Source: Leguminivora glycinivorella (taxonomy: Eukaryota > Arthropoda > Insecta > Lepidoptera > Tortricidae). Taken from it: a DNA stretch of 64,000 nt. The position numbers and the translations under genes are program-made. Below, in pieces: positions 18,823 through 29,100 of this stretch. Numbering within the stretch: position 1 is the first letter of the stretch; every line of letters begins with the position of its first letter. The stretch is taken from NCBI RefSeq assembly GCF_023078275.1, contig NC_062983.1, positions 2,721,001-2,785,000 on the forward strand, read 5' to 3'. The notes beneath the pieces were generated by a model. That model saw nothing but the letters and a program-made list of their open reading frames with translations, searched no databases and was not told where the DNA came from.

Positions 18823-18971
18823 TTAGTATGGTTAACATTTCGTTCAATACGGAGAGTAAGAGATTGTTGCACTATTGGTTGGATTGATTGGCAGCTTATA
18901 CAAGGTCTGCTTATTCATATTATTAAGTCTACTACAAGCTTATTGAAGCTAATTTTAGTTTTATCAGAACA

Positions 18972-19568
18972 TACATACAATTACGCCTGTTTCCCAGAGG
19001 GGTAGGCAGAGATCACGGATTTCCATTTACTACGATCCTGACAAATCACTTTCGCTTCACACACTTTCATAACGTTTCTCATACACGCTCGTCGGTTTCG
19101 AGTACTTCTGACCTGGACTTTTTGCAATATTTCCCCGATTTGAACAAGAAAAGTTCGCCTAGGTCTTCCACTTCCAACTGACCCTTCCACTCTTTTTTCA
19201 TATACTTTCTTCGTTACTCTCCTCTCATCCATCCTCTCTACATGCCCGAACCACCTTAACATACCCATCTCAATCTTTGTCACCACATCTACATCCACTC
19301 CACACTTCTCTCTTATCACGCTATTTCTGATCCTATCACTCAACTTCACACCAGCCATGCTTCTTAACGCTCTCATTTCCACGGCATTCACTTGACTTTG
19401 ATGTCTTTTCTCCCACACCCAACTTTCACTACCATACATAAGTGTAGGCACTAAAACTCCTCTATGCACCGCCAGGTGTGCTTTTTGCGACACTTTCTGG
19501 CTGCCCATAAAAGCGTTTAGTGCTACATTCACTCTATTCCCAGCATTCACTCTCAGCATTCATTAGCA
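18972..19568 (-). pseudogene. RTE-type LINE, 5'-truncated insertion with 12-bp target duplication
   Basis: The minus-strand frame 18981-19559 has about 190 residues of the C-terminal end of an RTE-type ORF2: 'LVPTLMYGSESWVWEK', 'MLRWFGHVERMDERR', 'GSGRPRRTF', 'CQDRSKWKSVISAYPSGKQA'. The 3' end is a short (TATG)n tract. The insert is flanked by TTTATCAGAACA at 18960-18971 and 19569-19580, an exact 12-bp duplication, so the boundaries are firm and the insertion is fairly recent. RT and endonuclease are missing through normal 5' truncation. Confidence 0.85.
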
Positions 19569-19580
19569 TTTATCAGAACA

Positions 19581-19968
19581 CTTTATTAAAAAAAAGCGAA
19601 ATGAATTTATGGTCGCAGCTGCATTACAGTCTCAATTTTAGATTTCAGCTGCACAAAATATCTTATGTTTTATGTAGTCCATCTTGTGTGCAGTAATCTA
19701 CGACCTGGTTACAGTCTGTAATCTCGCTTGCAAAAGACAGACTGGCCACTGAACTAACTCCGATGTCCTAAATCTAAATGAGGGACCTGACATTACCCGT
19801 ACATAAGAACTACTTATGTAGTTTATCAACTCTATTTTATGGCGCTCTTAGGAAATAATTAAACTTGAGAAGCAGAGTGTCAATCGTAAAACACGAAATC
19901 AAAACTTGGATATTTTTGATTTATAGTAATTAAGTAGATTTTTGACAACCGGTCACCGGTGTTTGACG
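19581..19968. other. No gene recognised
   Basis: Unremarkable AT-rich DNA between the RTE insertion and a SINE. Confidence 0.5.
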
Positions 19969-20236
19969 ACCGGTCTGGCTCAGTCGGTAGTGACCCTGCC
20001 TGCTATGCCGCGGTCTTGGGTTCGAATCCCGGTAAGGGCACTTATTTGTGTGATGAGCACAGATATTTGTTCCTGAGTCATGGATATTTTCTATGTATAT
20101 AAGTATGCATTTATCTATTTAAGTATGTATATCGTCGCTTAGCACCCATAGTACAAGCTTTGCTTAGTTTGGGACTAAGTTGATCTGTGTAAGGTGTCCC
20201 CAATATTTATTTATTTATTTATTTAATTTATTTATA
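19969..20236 (+). repeat. tRNA-derived SINE, full-length copy
   Basis: Head: 'CTGGCTCAGTCGGTAGTG' (A-box like) and 'GGTTCGAATCCCGG' (B box). The body includes 'GTGATGAGCACAGATATTTG' and 'TTCCTGAGTCATGGAT', and it ends in (ATTT)n. RNA polymerase III promoter boxes are intact by eye. Copies are at 45536-45785 (plus), 20718-20872 (minus), 59125-59360 (minus) and a relic at 50563-50640. Confidence 0.85.
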
Positions 20237-20517
20237 TACAACTCTAACCTCCTAAGACCCAGCCATACAAATGATAAAAATGCCAGTTAAATTTCATCAA
20301 ATTTCAACTTATAGTGCAGAGAGAAGAATTCATTTTATTTTGAAGATGGAACGAAACAAAACAAATGGAACTGTGTTCCAAGTCAATATAATTTGAAATA
20401 TAGTCGAAATGAATATAAATAAATAAATAAACGCGAATTTTCGAGTTTTCATGAGTTTTTCTTTCGCGTTAGTAAACATAAAATATGGTCGTTAATTTCG
20501 CCGCGCGCGCATCGATT

Positions 20518-20600
20518 CCGCTTAGCTCAGTCGTACGAGATCGGTCTAATGTACGCAGATCTTAGATCGTAGGTGTCAGGGTTTCTAATCCCGGCCAGAA
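20518..20600 (+). repeat. tRNA-like SINE head of a second family
   Basis: 'CTTAGCTCAGTCGTACGAG' is A-box like and 'AGGGTTTCTAATCCCGG' B-box like with one extra base, followed by T-rich low-complexity DNA. The extra base in the T-loop argues against a functional tRNA. Confidence 0.45.
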
Positions 20601-20717
20601 ATTAAGTTTTTGTTTTTTGTCTTTTTTTTTGTTTTTGTATTTATAAGAGTTTTTTTTTATCTAAAGACGTAATATATTCAAATAGAACCGAGCGAAGCTC
20701 CGTCGCCCAGATATTTC

Positions 20718-20872
20718 CTAATATAAAAATACTTATATCCATGACACAGGAACAAATATTTGTACTCATCACACAAATAAATGCCCTTACTGGGATTCAA
20801 ACCCAGAACGTGGCTTAGCAGGCAGGGTCACTACGTGCTCAACCAGGCCGGTCGTCAAGCGACAGACAGACA
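20718..20872 (-). repeat. tRNA-derived SINE, minus-strand partial copy
   Basis: Inverse of the 19969 family: 'CACACAAATAAATGCCCTTA', a damaged B box, then 'GGCAGGGTCACTACGTGCTC'. Confidence 0.75.
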
Positions 20873-20874
20873 TG

Positions 20875-21370
20875 AGCATTAAATATTAAAAGAAATTAAA
20901 AGGAAATAAAGGTGACAGCTGGTAACTAGAGCTACCAAAAGCAACTGAGTGGATAGTATGAATCTTGATTGAAGACCATTCCATTACCAGTAACTTTAAA
21001 GTGAGGGTAACTATTCAAGCGATCCTAAACCATAACCCTTGTCTCAAGTTATTAATCAAAAGACCCGCAAAACTGACCCTATCAAAAACAGATCCAAAAA
21101 ACTAAATTGCAACATTCTTAGGTTCTTACTATATTATTAGGGTTGTCCCTTCGTAATTACTGATGGTCATAGCGGTACGATTAGCGCCATTAACGAAATA
21201 TGCTCAACCTTAGTGCTAGGTTTACACTGGCTTAATAATTTTAGTTTAAAGTTTTTCATTAGACTTATATTGACCGGGATATAGACCGTGACCGAAAAAG
21301 GTATTTTTGATTTTTGCCGAACTCCCGATATTTCGACGCCGTTGTATGCATCATGATCACGGAAAACTGA
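20875..21370. other. No gene recognised
   Basis: AT-rich; nothing supported. Confidence 0.5.
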
Positions 21371-21374
21371 AGTA

Positions 21375-21668
21375 GGCGGGTGGGGTGGAAGCGCTGCCTC
21401 TCCGTCGAAGACGGCAGGGTCGAAGGCGACGAGCATTCTTGCGCCACGACCCTTAGTGGGGCCAGCGGGTACGGGACCCGCATTGCATCGGCCCCACTAA
21501 CCCCGTCGAGGGAGGGATCAAGCGTTTCTGATCCCTCTCTCCCTAACCTGTGCGGATGCCCTGTAACAATTCGGGGCCGCCGGAGGGCGCCATGGTGGAC
21601 AGAGGAGACCCGATGATCTCATGACGCCCTCGCGAACGGCACAGAGGGCGAAACGCCGAAAAAAAAAA
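21375..21668 (+). mobile_element. 3' end of an R1-group-like LINE with poly(A)
   Basis: GC-rich sequence, unlike its AT-rich surroundings, with 'GGGCGAAACGCCG' followed by a run of ten A (21659-21668). A small open frame (21380-21616) ends in 'WWTEETR' but carries no domain. Similar GC-rich, poly(A)-ended pieces lie at 26390-26704 and 53193-54055. The R1-group label rests on general 3'-UTR style and is tentative. Confidence 0.4.
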
Positions 21669-21945
21669 GGATAACGCAAAGACAATGATGATACATTTTC
21701 CAATTTTTGTTTCGATTAAAATATTTTATCCTCACAATATTACTCGTATGCGAGTATAAAGTCAAGACGTGTTTAAACGCAAATGTAAACCGGGCATAAG
21801 GCATTTTGTCACATGTATTCAGAAGGGTTGAGTGGGTAATAAGGGTATAAGCTATTTAGCTAAGCATGTAGCGAAGGCGCCGCGAAACGGCTACATTACT
21901 CAAATTTTTTGCAAGATTATTTTGACGACACATGACCTTTAAATA

Positions 21946-22701
21946 ATAAATTAATAGTTTAAAAAACACTATAAAACACGCTTTTATAAATGCACGTAAA
22001 AGCCAAAAATAAATTATGGATCGTTCAAGTTGTCTCTATTTGTGAGCTGAAGTTTAAAAACTATGTGCTTTTAATTATAATATTTGATTGTAAAAGCGTG
22101 GGGCGCTGGAACAGGAAAGACTTTTTGTATAACTTGCTGATAAATCAAATTATGCTATGCTACGGGAAGAAGGTTACACAGATTGACGCGCTAACTGGAG
22201 TTGCAGCATGACTAGTAGGTTCTACATTAAACAGTCAAATCAATTAAAAGTCAGTGTTCAAAGTAGGTACCAGTTTGTCGAACTCAGACAAAATATGCGC
22301 TAGTAGCGAGGAGAGTCGACAGTCACCGACACTTAGAACGCCGCTTTTTTCCGGTAATCAAAGTACAAAAGGGGAAAGTGTCTACAGTGACAGGATGCAG
22401 AGTTATTGTTCGTGGACGAGATATCTTTGGTTCTTTTTGGTAACCCTTAGGCGGCATATGTAAACGTTATGTTCTTATGCAACTTCATTCGCCAGGAAGT
22501 TCGGATTAGTATTTGTTTACAAGAAAGTCTTTCCTGTTCCAGCGCCCCACGCTTTTACAATCAAATATTATAATTAAAAGCACATAGTTTTTAAACTTCA
22601 GCTCACAAATAGAGACAACTTGAACGATCCATAATTTATTTTTGGCTTTTACGTGCATTTATAAAAGCGTGTTTTATAGTGTTTTTTAAACTATTAATTT
22701 A
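21946..22701. mobile_element. Non-coding DNA transposon (MITE) with 177-bp inverted arms
   Basis: 21946-22122 is repeated in inverse at 22525-22701; shared words include 'GTAAAAGCGTGGGGCGCTGG' and 'GTGCATTTATAAAAGCGTG'. The 400-bp inside has no domain. The outer ends are AT-rich and no clear target duplication is visible. Confidence 0.8.
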
Positions 22702-22739
22702 TTTTATACTTTTTAGTCATTAATAATGAAACTAGTTTT

Positions 22740-22895
22740 TTAAAGGTGCGCGGGGCCCGAGGGCCCCGCGGTGTTCTTTTTTGTTTTTTGTTTTTGCTTT
22801 TGCTTTTTGTTTTTTGCTTTTGCTTTTGCTTTTTGTTTTTGAGTTATGCTTATGCTTTTTGTTTTTGAGCTATGCTTGTTTGCTTTTTTGCTTTA
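22740..22895. repeat. GC palindrome followed by a (GCTTTTT/GTTTTT)n low-complexity run
   Basis: 'GCGGGGCCCGAGGGCCCCGC' at 22751-22770 is self-complementary. From 22779 the plus strand consists of TTTTTGTTTTTGC-type repeats to about 22895, leading directly into the GC satellite. Confidence 0.7.
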
Positions 22896-24420
22896 GCCTT
22901 TGCGTGCTTGGGAGCACTCTCTGCCCGCAGCTCGGCCTGCGGCCTCGCGTGCTTGGGAGCCTGTCAGACACGCTCCGGGCCTTCGGCCCTCCGCGTAGTT
23001 ACTGTGGGGGTTGTAGGGAAGTTGGAGCTTAAACACGACCCAATAGTAAAAGTGTCTTGAGAAGCTCACGACGGGCCTGCGGCCTGCGGCCTCCGGCCCG
23101 TCGTTTCGCTTCTCTAAGATACTTTTACTATTGGGTCGTGTTTAAGCTCCAACTTCCCAGACCGCCGGCGAGTCGATCAGGGACGCTCCGGGCCTTCGGC
23201 CCTACGCGGAGCTCGGCCTTCGGCCTTCGCTGGGTTCCGAAGCTCCGCGTCGGGCCTTCGGCCCGCTGCTTCGCTTGTTAAGATACTTTTTGTTATTGTT
23301 TTGCTTGGGAGCACAGTCTATACGCAGCTCGGCCTGCGGCCTTCGCGTGCTTGGGAGCGCTCGGCCCGCAGCTCGGCCTGCGGCCTTCGCGTGCTTGGGA
23401 GTCTCTCAGACACGCTCCGGGCCTTCGGCCCTCCGCGTAGTTACTGTGGGGGTTGTGGGGAAGTTGGAGCTTAAACACGACCCAATAGTAAAAGTGTCTT
23501 GAGAAGCTCACGACGGGCCTGCGGCCTGCGGCCTCCGGCCCGTCGTTTCGCTTCTCTAAGACACTTTTACTATTGGGTCGTGTTTAAGCTCCAACTTCCC
23601 GGTCCGCCGGCGAGTCGATCAGGGACGCTCCGGGCCTTCGGCCCTACGCGGAGCTCGGCCTTCGGCCTTCGCTGGGTTTCGAAGCTCCGCGTCGGGCCTT
23701 CGGCCCGCCGCTTCGCTTGTTAAGATGCTTTTTGTTATTGTTTTGCTTGGGAGCACAGTCTGTACGCAGCTCGGCCTGCGGCCTTCGCGTGCTTGGGAGC
23801 ACTCTGCCCGCAGCTCGGCCTACGGCCTTCGCGTGCTTGGGAGCCTCTCAGACACGCTCCGGGCCTTCGGCCCTCCGCGTAGTTACTGTGGGGGGTGTAG
23901 GGAAGTTGGAGCTTAAACACGACCCAATAGTAAAAGTGTCTTGAGAAGCTCACGACTGGCCTGCGGCCTGCGGCCTCCGGCCCGTCGTTTCGCTTCTCTA
24001 AGACACTTTTACTATTGGGTCGTGTTTAAGCTCCAACTTCCCGGTCCGCCGGCGAGCCGATCAGGGACGCTCCGGGCCTTCGGCCCTACGCGGAGCTCGG
24101 CCTTCGGCCTTCGCTGGATTTCGAAGCTCCGCGTCGGGCCTTTGGCCCGCCGCTTGGCTTATTTAGATACTTTTTGTTATTGTTTTCTTGGGAGCACAGT
24201 CTGCACGCAGCTCGGCCTGCGGCCTTCGCGTGCTTGGGAGCATTCTGCCCGCAGCTCGGCCTGCGGCCTTCGCGTACTTGGGAGCCTGTCAGACACGCTC
24301 CGGGCCTTCGGCCCTCCGCGTAGTTACTGTGGGGATTGTAGGATTTGTAGGGAAGTTGGACCTCCGGCCTGCGGCCTCCGGCCCGCCGCGTCGCTTTTTA
24401 GACACTTTTACTTATATTTT
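22896..24420. repeat. GC-rich satellite, 442-bp period, about 3.4 copies
   Basis: Equivalent points recur at 23057, 23499 and 23941, exactly 442 bp apart. Each unit has a 142-bp hairpin (23017-23158 in unit 1) with arms of about 50 bp ('GGGAAGTTGGAGCTTAAACA' and its inverse) around a GC-rich loop. Each also has many short palindromes of the GGGCCTTCGGCCC and GGCCTGCGGCC kind. The reading frames that appear (for example 23941-24546) are by-products of a GC-rich repeat. Confidence 0.9.
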
Positions 24421-24504
24421 CTTGCTTGGGAGCACTGTCTGTACGCAGCTCGGAACTTGGACCGGAGCAATGACCGTCGGGCTGTGGAACGCTCCCTCAG
24501 GCTG

Positions 24505-25600
24505 GTAGGGAAATTTGACTTTGTCCCCTCTCGCCGCCGTTTTTGACTTTTCCAAATAATTTTTTTTCTCATTTCTATTTTTGGCCCCCGTTCTTACCAA
24601 GTCCCAAATTGGAACGCGCTCGGACCGAAAATAAAAAAAAAAAATTTCAAAGTCGGCCATTTTGAAATTTTGTAAATGCCATTCGATGGACCTCAGATAA
24701 CTGTACAACATTAGTTTAAGCACTATTAACTTTTTTCCTACCGTTACGGAGCTATGGGGATTTAAAAAAAAACCTCCATACAAACTGGTAGGGAAATTTG
24801 ACTTTGTCTCCTCTCGCCACCGTTTTTGACTTTTCCAAATTTTTTTTTTCTCATTTCTATTTTTGGCCCCCGTTCTTACCACGTGCCAAATTTGAACGCG
24901 CTCGGACCGAAAATAAAAAAAAAAAATTTCAAAGTCGGCCATTTTGAAGTTTTTTAAATGCCATTCGATGGACCTCAGATAACTGTACAACATTAGTTCA
25001 AGCACTATTAACCTTTTCCCTACCGTTACGGAGCTATGGGGATTTAAAAAAAGGACCTCCATACAAAGTTCAATTGGCCTTCAAAGGGCGCCATTTTGAA
25101 TTTTTCAAAATTTTCTTTTTGTATACTAATCTTGGGGTGGCTGTCTACCCGTGTGCAAAATTTCAGCGCGCTTGGACCATTTTGAAATTTTTCAAAAAAA
25201 AAGTCGGCCATTTTGATTTTTTTTTTAATGCCATTCGATGGACCTCGGGTGACTGTATAACATTTGTTTGAGCACTTTTCACTTCTTTGTACCGTTACGG
25301 AGCTATGGTAATTAAAAGAAAAACCTCCATTCAAATTTCAATTGGCCCTCAAAGGCCGCCATTTTGAATTTTTCAAAATTTTCTTTTTGAATACTAATCT
25401 TAGCGCGACCGTCCACCCGTGTGCCAAATCTCAGCGCGCTAGGACCATTTTGAAAATTTTCAAAAAAAAAAAGTCGGCCATTTTGATTTTTTTTTAATGC
25501 AACTTTTTCTACTCGGATACCTGTATGACATTTGGTCGAGCACCCCCGGCTATCTCTTACGGTTTAAAAGTTGCCATACAAAATAAAAGTGGCCAGTTTT
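24505..25600. repeat. Tandem array of about 280-bp units, four copies, increasingly diverged
   Basis: 'CCATTCGATGGACCTC' recurs at about 24668, 24961 and 25232, and 'CCGTTACGGAGCTATGG' at about 24742, 25024 and 25291. Each unit also has 'AAGTCGGCCATTTTGAA' and long A/T runs. The fourth unit (from 25330) keeps only part of the pattern. Confidence 0.85.
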
Positions 25601-26153
25601 CCCACATTTGTAGCACTTTTCAATTTTTTTTTATTTCATTCGAATCGAGGCCACTTGGAGATTCTATGAGCAAAATTTGAGCTCTCTACGACAAACTTGA
25701 AAAATCGTCAAAAAAAAAGTCGGCCATTTTGAAAAAAAAATGGCGGCGTCAAAAACTGCCCAGGGTCCTCTATGACATTTGGTCGAACACTCCCCGGCTA
25801 ACTCCAGCCGTTTGGCCAGGCCGTCCAACATTTTTTTACCCGGAACCGGTAGACCGACGGTCTGATCTATCCGGGGTCGCAGGACCAAACTCTATACGAC
25901 CACACCAAACACTGCCACCTTCAAATCCCCCTTCTGCCCATTTTTTGAAAAATGTCAGTCGGGTTGTAGCTTTATATTATATAGATACTTTTAACATTTA
26001 TACATAAATTTATTTCAAGTAGGCGGATTTTACATGCCATTTTTGTGGACGTGTACTTATTGCTAATTGCTACTTAATAATCACCAGCGGCTACCTTCTT
26101 ATTACGGTATTATCATAAAAATGTTTATACCTAGTAAGTTTTTCGTAAAAGAT
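25600..26153. other. Transition sequence, no gene recognised
   Basis: Contains one more 'AAGTCGGCCATTTTGAAAA' word near 25718 and then unique DNA up to the next satellite. Confidence 0.5.
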
Positions 26154-29100
26154 AGACCCCCTTTATTTGCTCTTAAGGGTCACAGGAAAACCATTACCCA
26201 ACTTATTTTAAATACAACGTTGATCTTTCTTTTATGCCCGGCTTCGCCCCCCGAGTCCCCCTTTGTTTGCTCTGAAAGGTAACAAGAAAACGCTAACCCA
26301 ACTTATTTTAAATACTACGTTAATCTTTCTTTTATGCGGGGGGCTTCGCCCCCCGAGCCACCCTTTGTTTGCTCTTAAGGATCACAAGAATACTTTTTTT
26401 TTTGGTTTTTTTTCGTGGGGAATGCGTTTACACATACCGCCGGGTCTGAGGTGGTGGGCGACACGGTCGGTTATGTGGGGCTCGAGGCTGTAAAGAGTCC
26501 CCCCTACCCACTAAACCCCACGGTGTCCATCCGCGGCCCCGCAGCGGCCATCCTGGATCAGAATCCCTCGCAGGTCGGGCCATGAGCCGACCGGTCCTCA
26601 CTGTGGGAGCGCTTCCTGGGCGGGGGCGCTCTCATGCATCCCTCGCCCGCTGGCTGTCTTTAGGGTGGCAGGTTCCGCTCGTGAGCGGCACGTCTGCGAC
26701 CTATGCATCACAAGAAAACCTTAACCCAACTTATTTTAAATACAACGTTGATCTTTCTTTTATGCGGGGGGCTTCGCCCCCCGAGCCCCCCTTTGTTTGC
26801 TCTGAAAGGTCACAAGAAAACGCTATCCCAACTTATTTTAAATACTACGTTAATCTTTCTTTTATGCGGGGGGCTTCGCCCCACGAGCCCCCCTTTGTTT
26901 GCTCTTAAAGGTCACAAGACAACGCTAACCCAACTTATCTTAAATACTACGTTGATCTTTCTTTCATGCGGGGGGCTTCGCCCCCGAGCCCCCTTTGTTT
27001 GCTCTTAAAGCTCACAAGAAAACGCTAACCCAATGATCTTAAATACTACGTTGATCTTTCTTTCATGCGGGGGCTTCGCCCCCGAGCCCCCTTTGTTTGC
27101 TCTTAAAGGTCACAAGAAAACGCTATCCCAACTTTTTTAAATACTACGTTAATCTTTCTTTTATGCGGGGGCTTCGCCCCCGAGCCCCCCTTTGTTTGCT
27201 CTTAAAGGTCACAAGAAAACGCTAACCCAACTTATTTTAAATACTACGTTAATCTTTATTTTATGCGGGGGCTTCGCCCCCGAAACCCCCTTTGTTTGCT
27301 CTTAATGGTCACAAGAAAACGTTAACCCAACTTATCTTAAATACTACGTTGATCTTTCTTTCATGCGGTGGGCTTCGCCCCCCGAGCCCCCCTTTGTTTG
27401 CTCTTAAAGCTCACAAGAAAACGCTAACCCAATGATCTTAAATACTACGTTGATCTTTCTTTCATGCGGGGGCTTCGCCCCCCGAGCCCCCCTTTGTTTG
27501 CTCTTAAAGGTCACAAGAAAACGCTAACCCAACTTATTCTAAATACTACGTTGATCTTTCTTTCATGCGGGGGGCTTCGCCCCCCGAGCCCCCCTTTGTT
27601 TGCTCTTAAAGGTCACAAGAAAACGCTAACCCAACTTATTTTAAATACTACGTTAATCTTTATTTTATGCGGGGGCTTCGCCCCCGAGCCCCTTTGTTTG
27701 CTCTTAATGGTCACAAGAAAACGCTAACCCAACTTATCTTAAATACTACGTTGATCTTTCTTTCATGCGGTGGGCTTCGCCCCCGAGCCCCCTTTCTTCG
27801 CTCTTAAAGGTCACAAGAAAACGCTAACCCAACTTATCTTAAATACTACGTTGATCTTTCTTTCATGCGGGGGCTTCGCCCCCGAGCCCCCTTTGTTTGC
27901 TCTGAAAGGTCACAAGAAAACGCTATCCCAACTTCTTTTAAATACTACGTTAATCTTTCTTTTATGCGGGGGCTTCGCCCCCGAGCCCCCTTTGTTCGCT
28001 CTTAAAGGTCACAAGAAAACGCTAACCCAACTTATCTTAAATACTACGTTGATCTTTCTTTCATGCGGGGGCTTCGCCCCCGAGCCCCTTTGTTTGCTCT
28101 GAAAGGTCACAAGAAAACGCCATCGCAACTTATTTTAAATACTACGTTAATCTTTCTTTTATGAGGGGGCTTCGCCCCCGAGCCCCTTTGTTTGCTCTTA
28201 AAGGTCACAAGAAAACGCTAACCCAACTTATCTTAAATACTACGTTGATCTTTCTTTCATGCGGGGGCTTCGCCCCCGAGCCCCCTTTGTTTGCTCTGAA
28301 AGGTCACAAGAAAACGCTATACCTACTAATTCTAAATACTACGTTGATCTTTCTTTCATGCGGGGGCTTCGCCCCGAGCCCCCTTTGTTTGCTCTTAAAG
28401 GTCACAAGAAAACGCTAACCCAATTTATTCTAAATACTACGTTGATCTTTCTTTCATGCGGGGGCTTCGCCCCCGAGCCCCCTTTGTTTGCTCTTAAAGG
28501 TCACAAGAAAACGCTAACCCAACTTATTTTAAATACTACGTTAATCTTTCTTTTATGCGGGGGCTTCGCCCCGAGCCCCCCTTGTTTGCCCTTAAAGGTC
28601 ACAAGAAAATGCTAACCCAATTTATTCTAAATACTACGTTGATCTTTCTTTCATGCGGGGGGCTTCGCCCCCGAGCCCCCCTTTGTTTGCTCTGAAAGGT
28701 CACAAGAAAACGCTATCCCAACTTCTTTTAAATACTACGTTAATCTTTCTTTTATGCGGGGGCTTCGCCCCCGAGCCCCTTTCTTCGCTCTTAAAGGTCA
28801 CAAGAAAACGCTAACCCAACTTATCTTAAATACTACGTTGATCTTTCTTTCATGCGGGGGCTTCGCCCCCGAGCCCCCTTTGTTTGCTCTGAAAGGTCAC
28901 AAGAAAACGCTATCCCAACTTCTTTTAAATACTACGTTAATCTTTCTTTTATGCGGGGCTTCGCCCCGAGCCCCTTTTCGCTCTTAAAGGTCACAAGAAA
29001 ACGCTAACCCAACTTATCTTAAATACTACGTTGATCTTTCTTTCATGCGGGGGCTTCGCCCCCGAGCCCCCTTTGTTTGCTCTGAAAGGTCACAAGAAAA

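Noticed and set aside
19969..20040. A tRNA gene at the SINE head
   Set aside because: A and B boxes are present, but the sequence continues into a repeated SINE body shared by several copies and the acceptor stem does not close.
22781..24546. Many 60-200-aa frames on both strands in the GC satellite
   Set aside because: GC-rich palindromic repeats rarely contain stop codons; the products are low-complexity mirrors of the 442-bp period.
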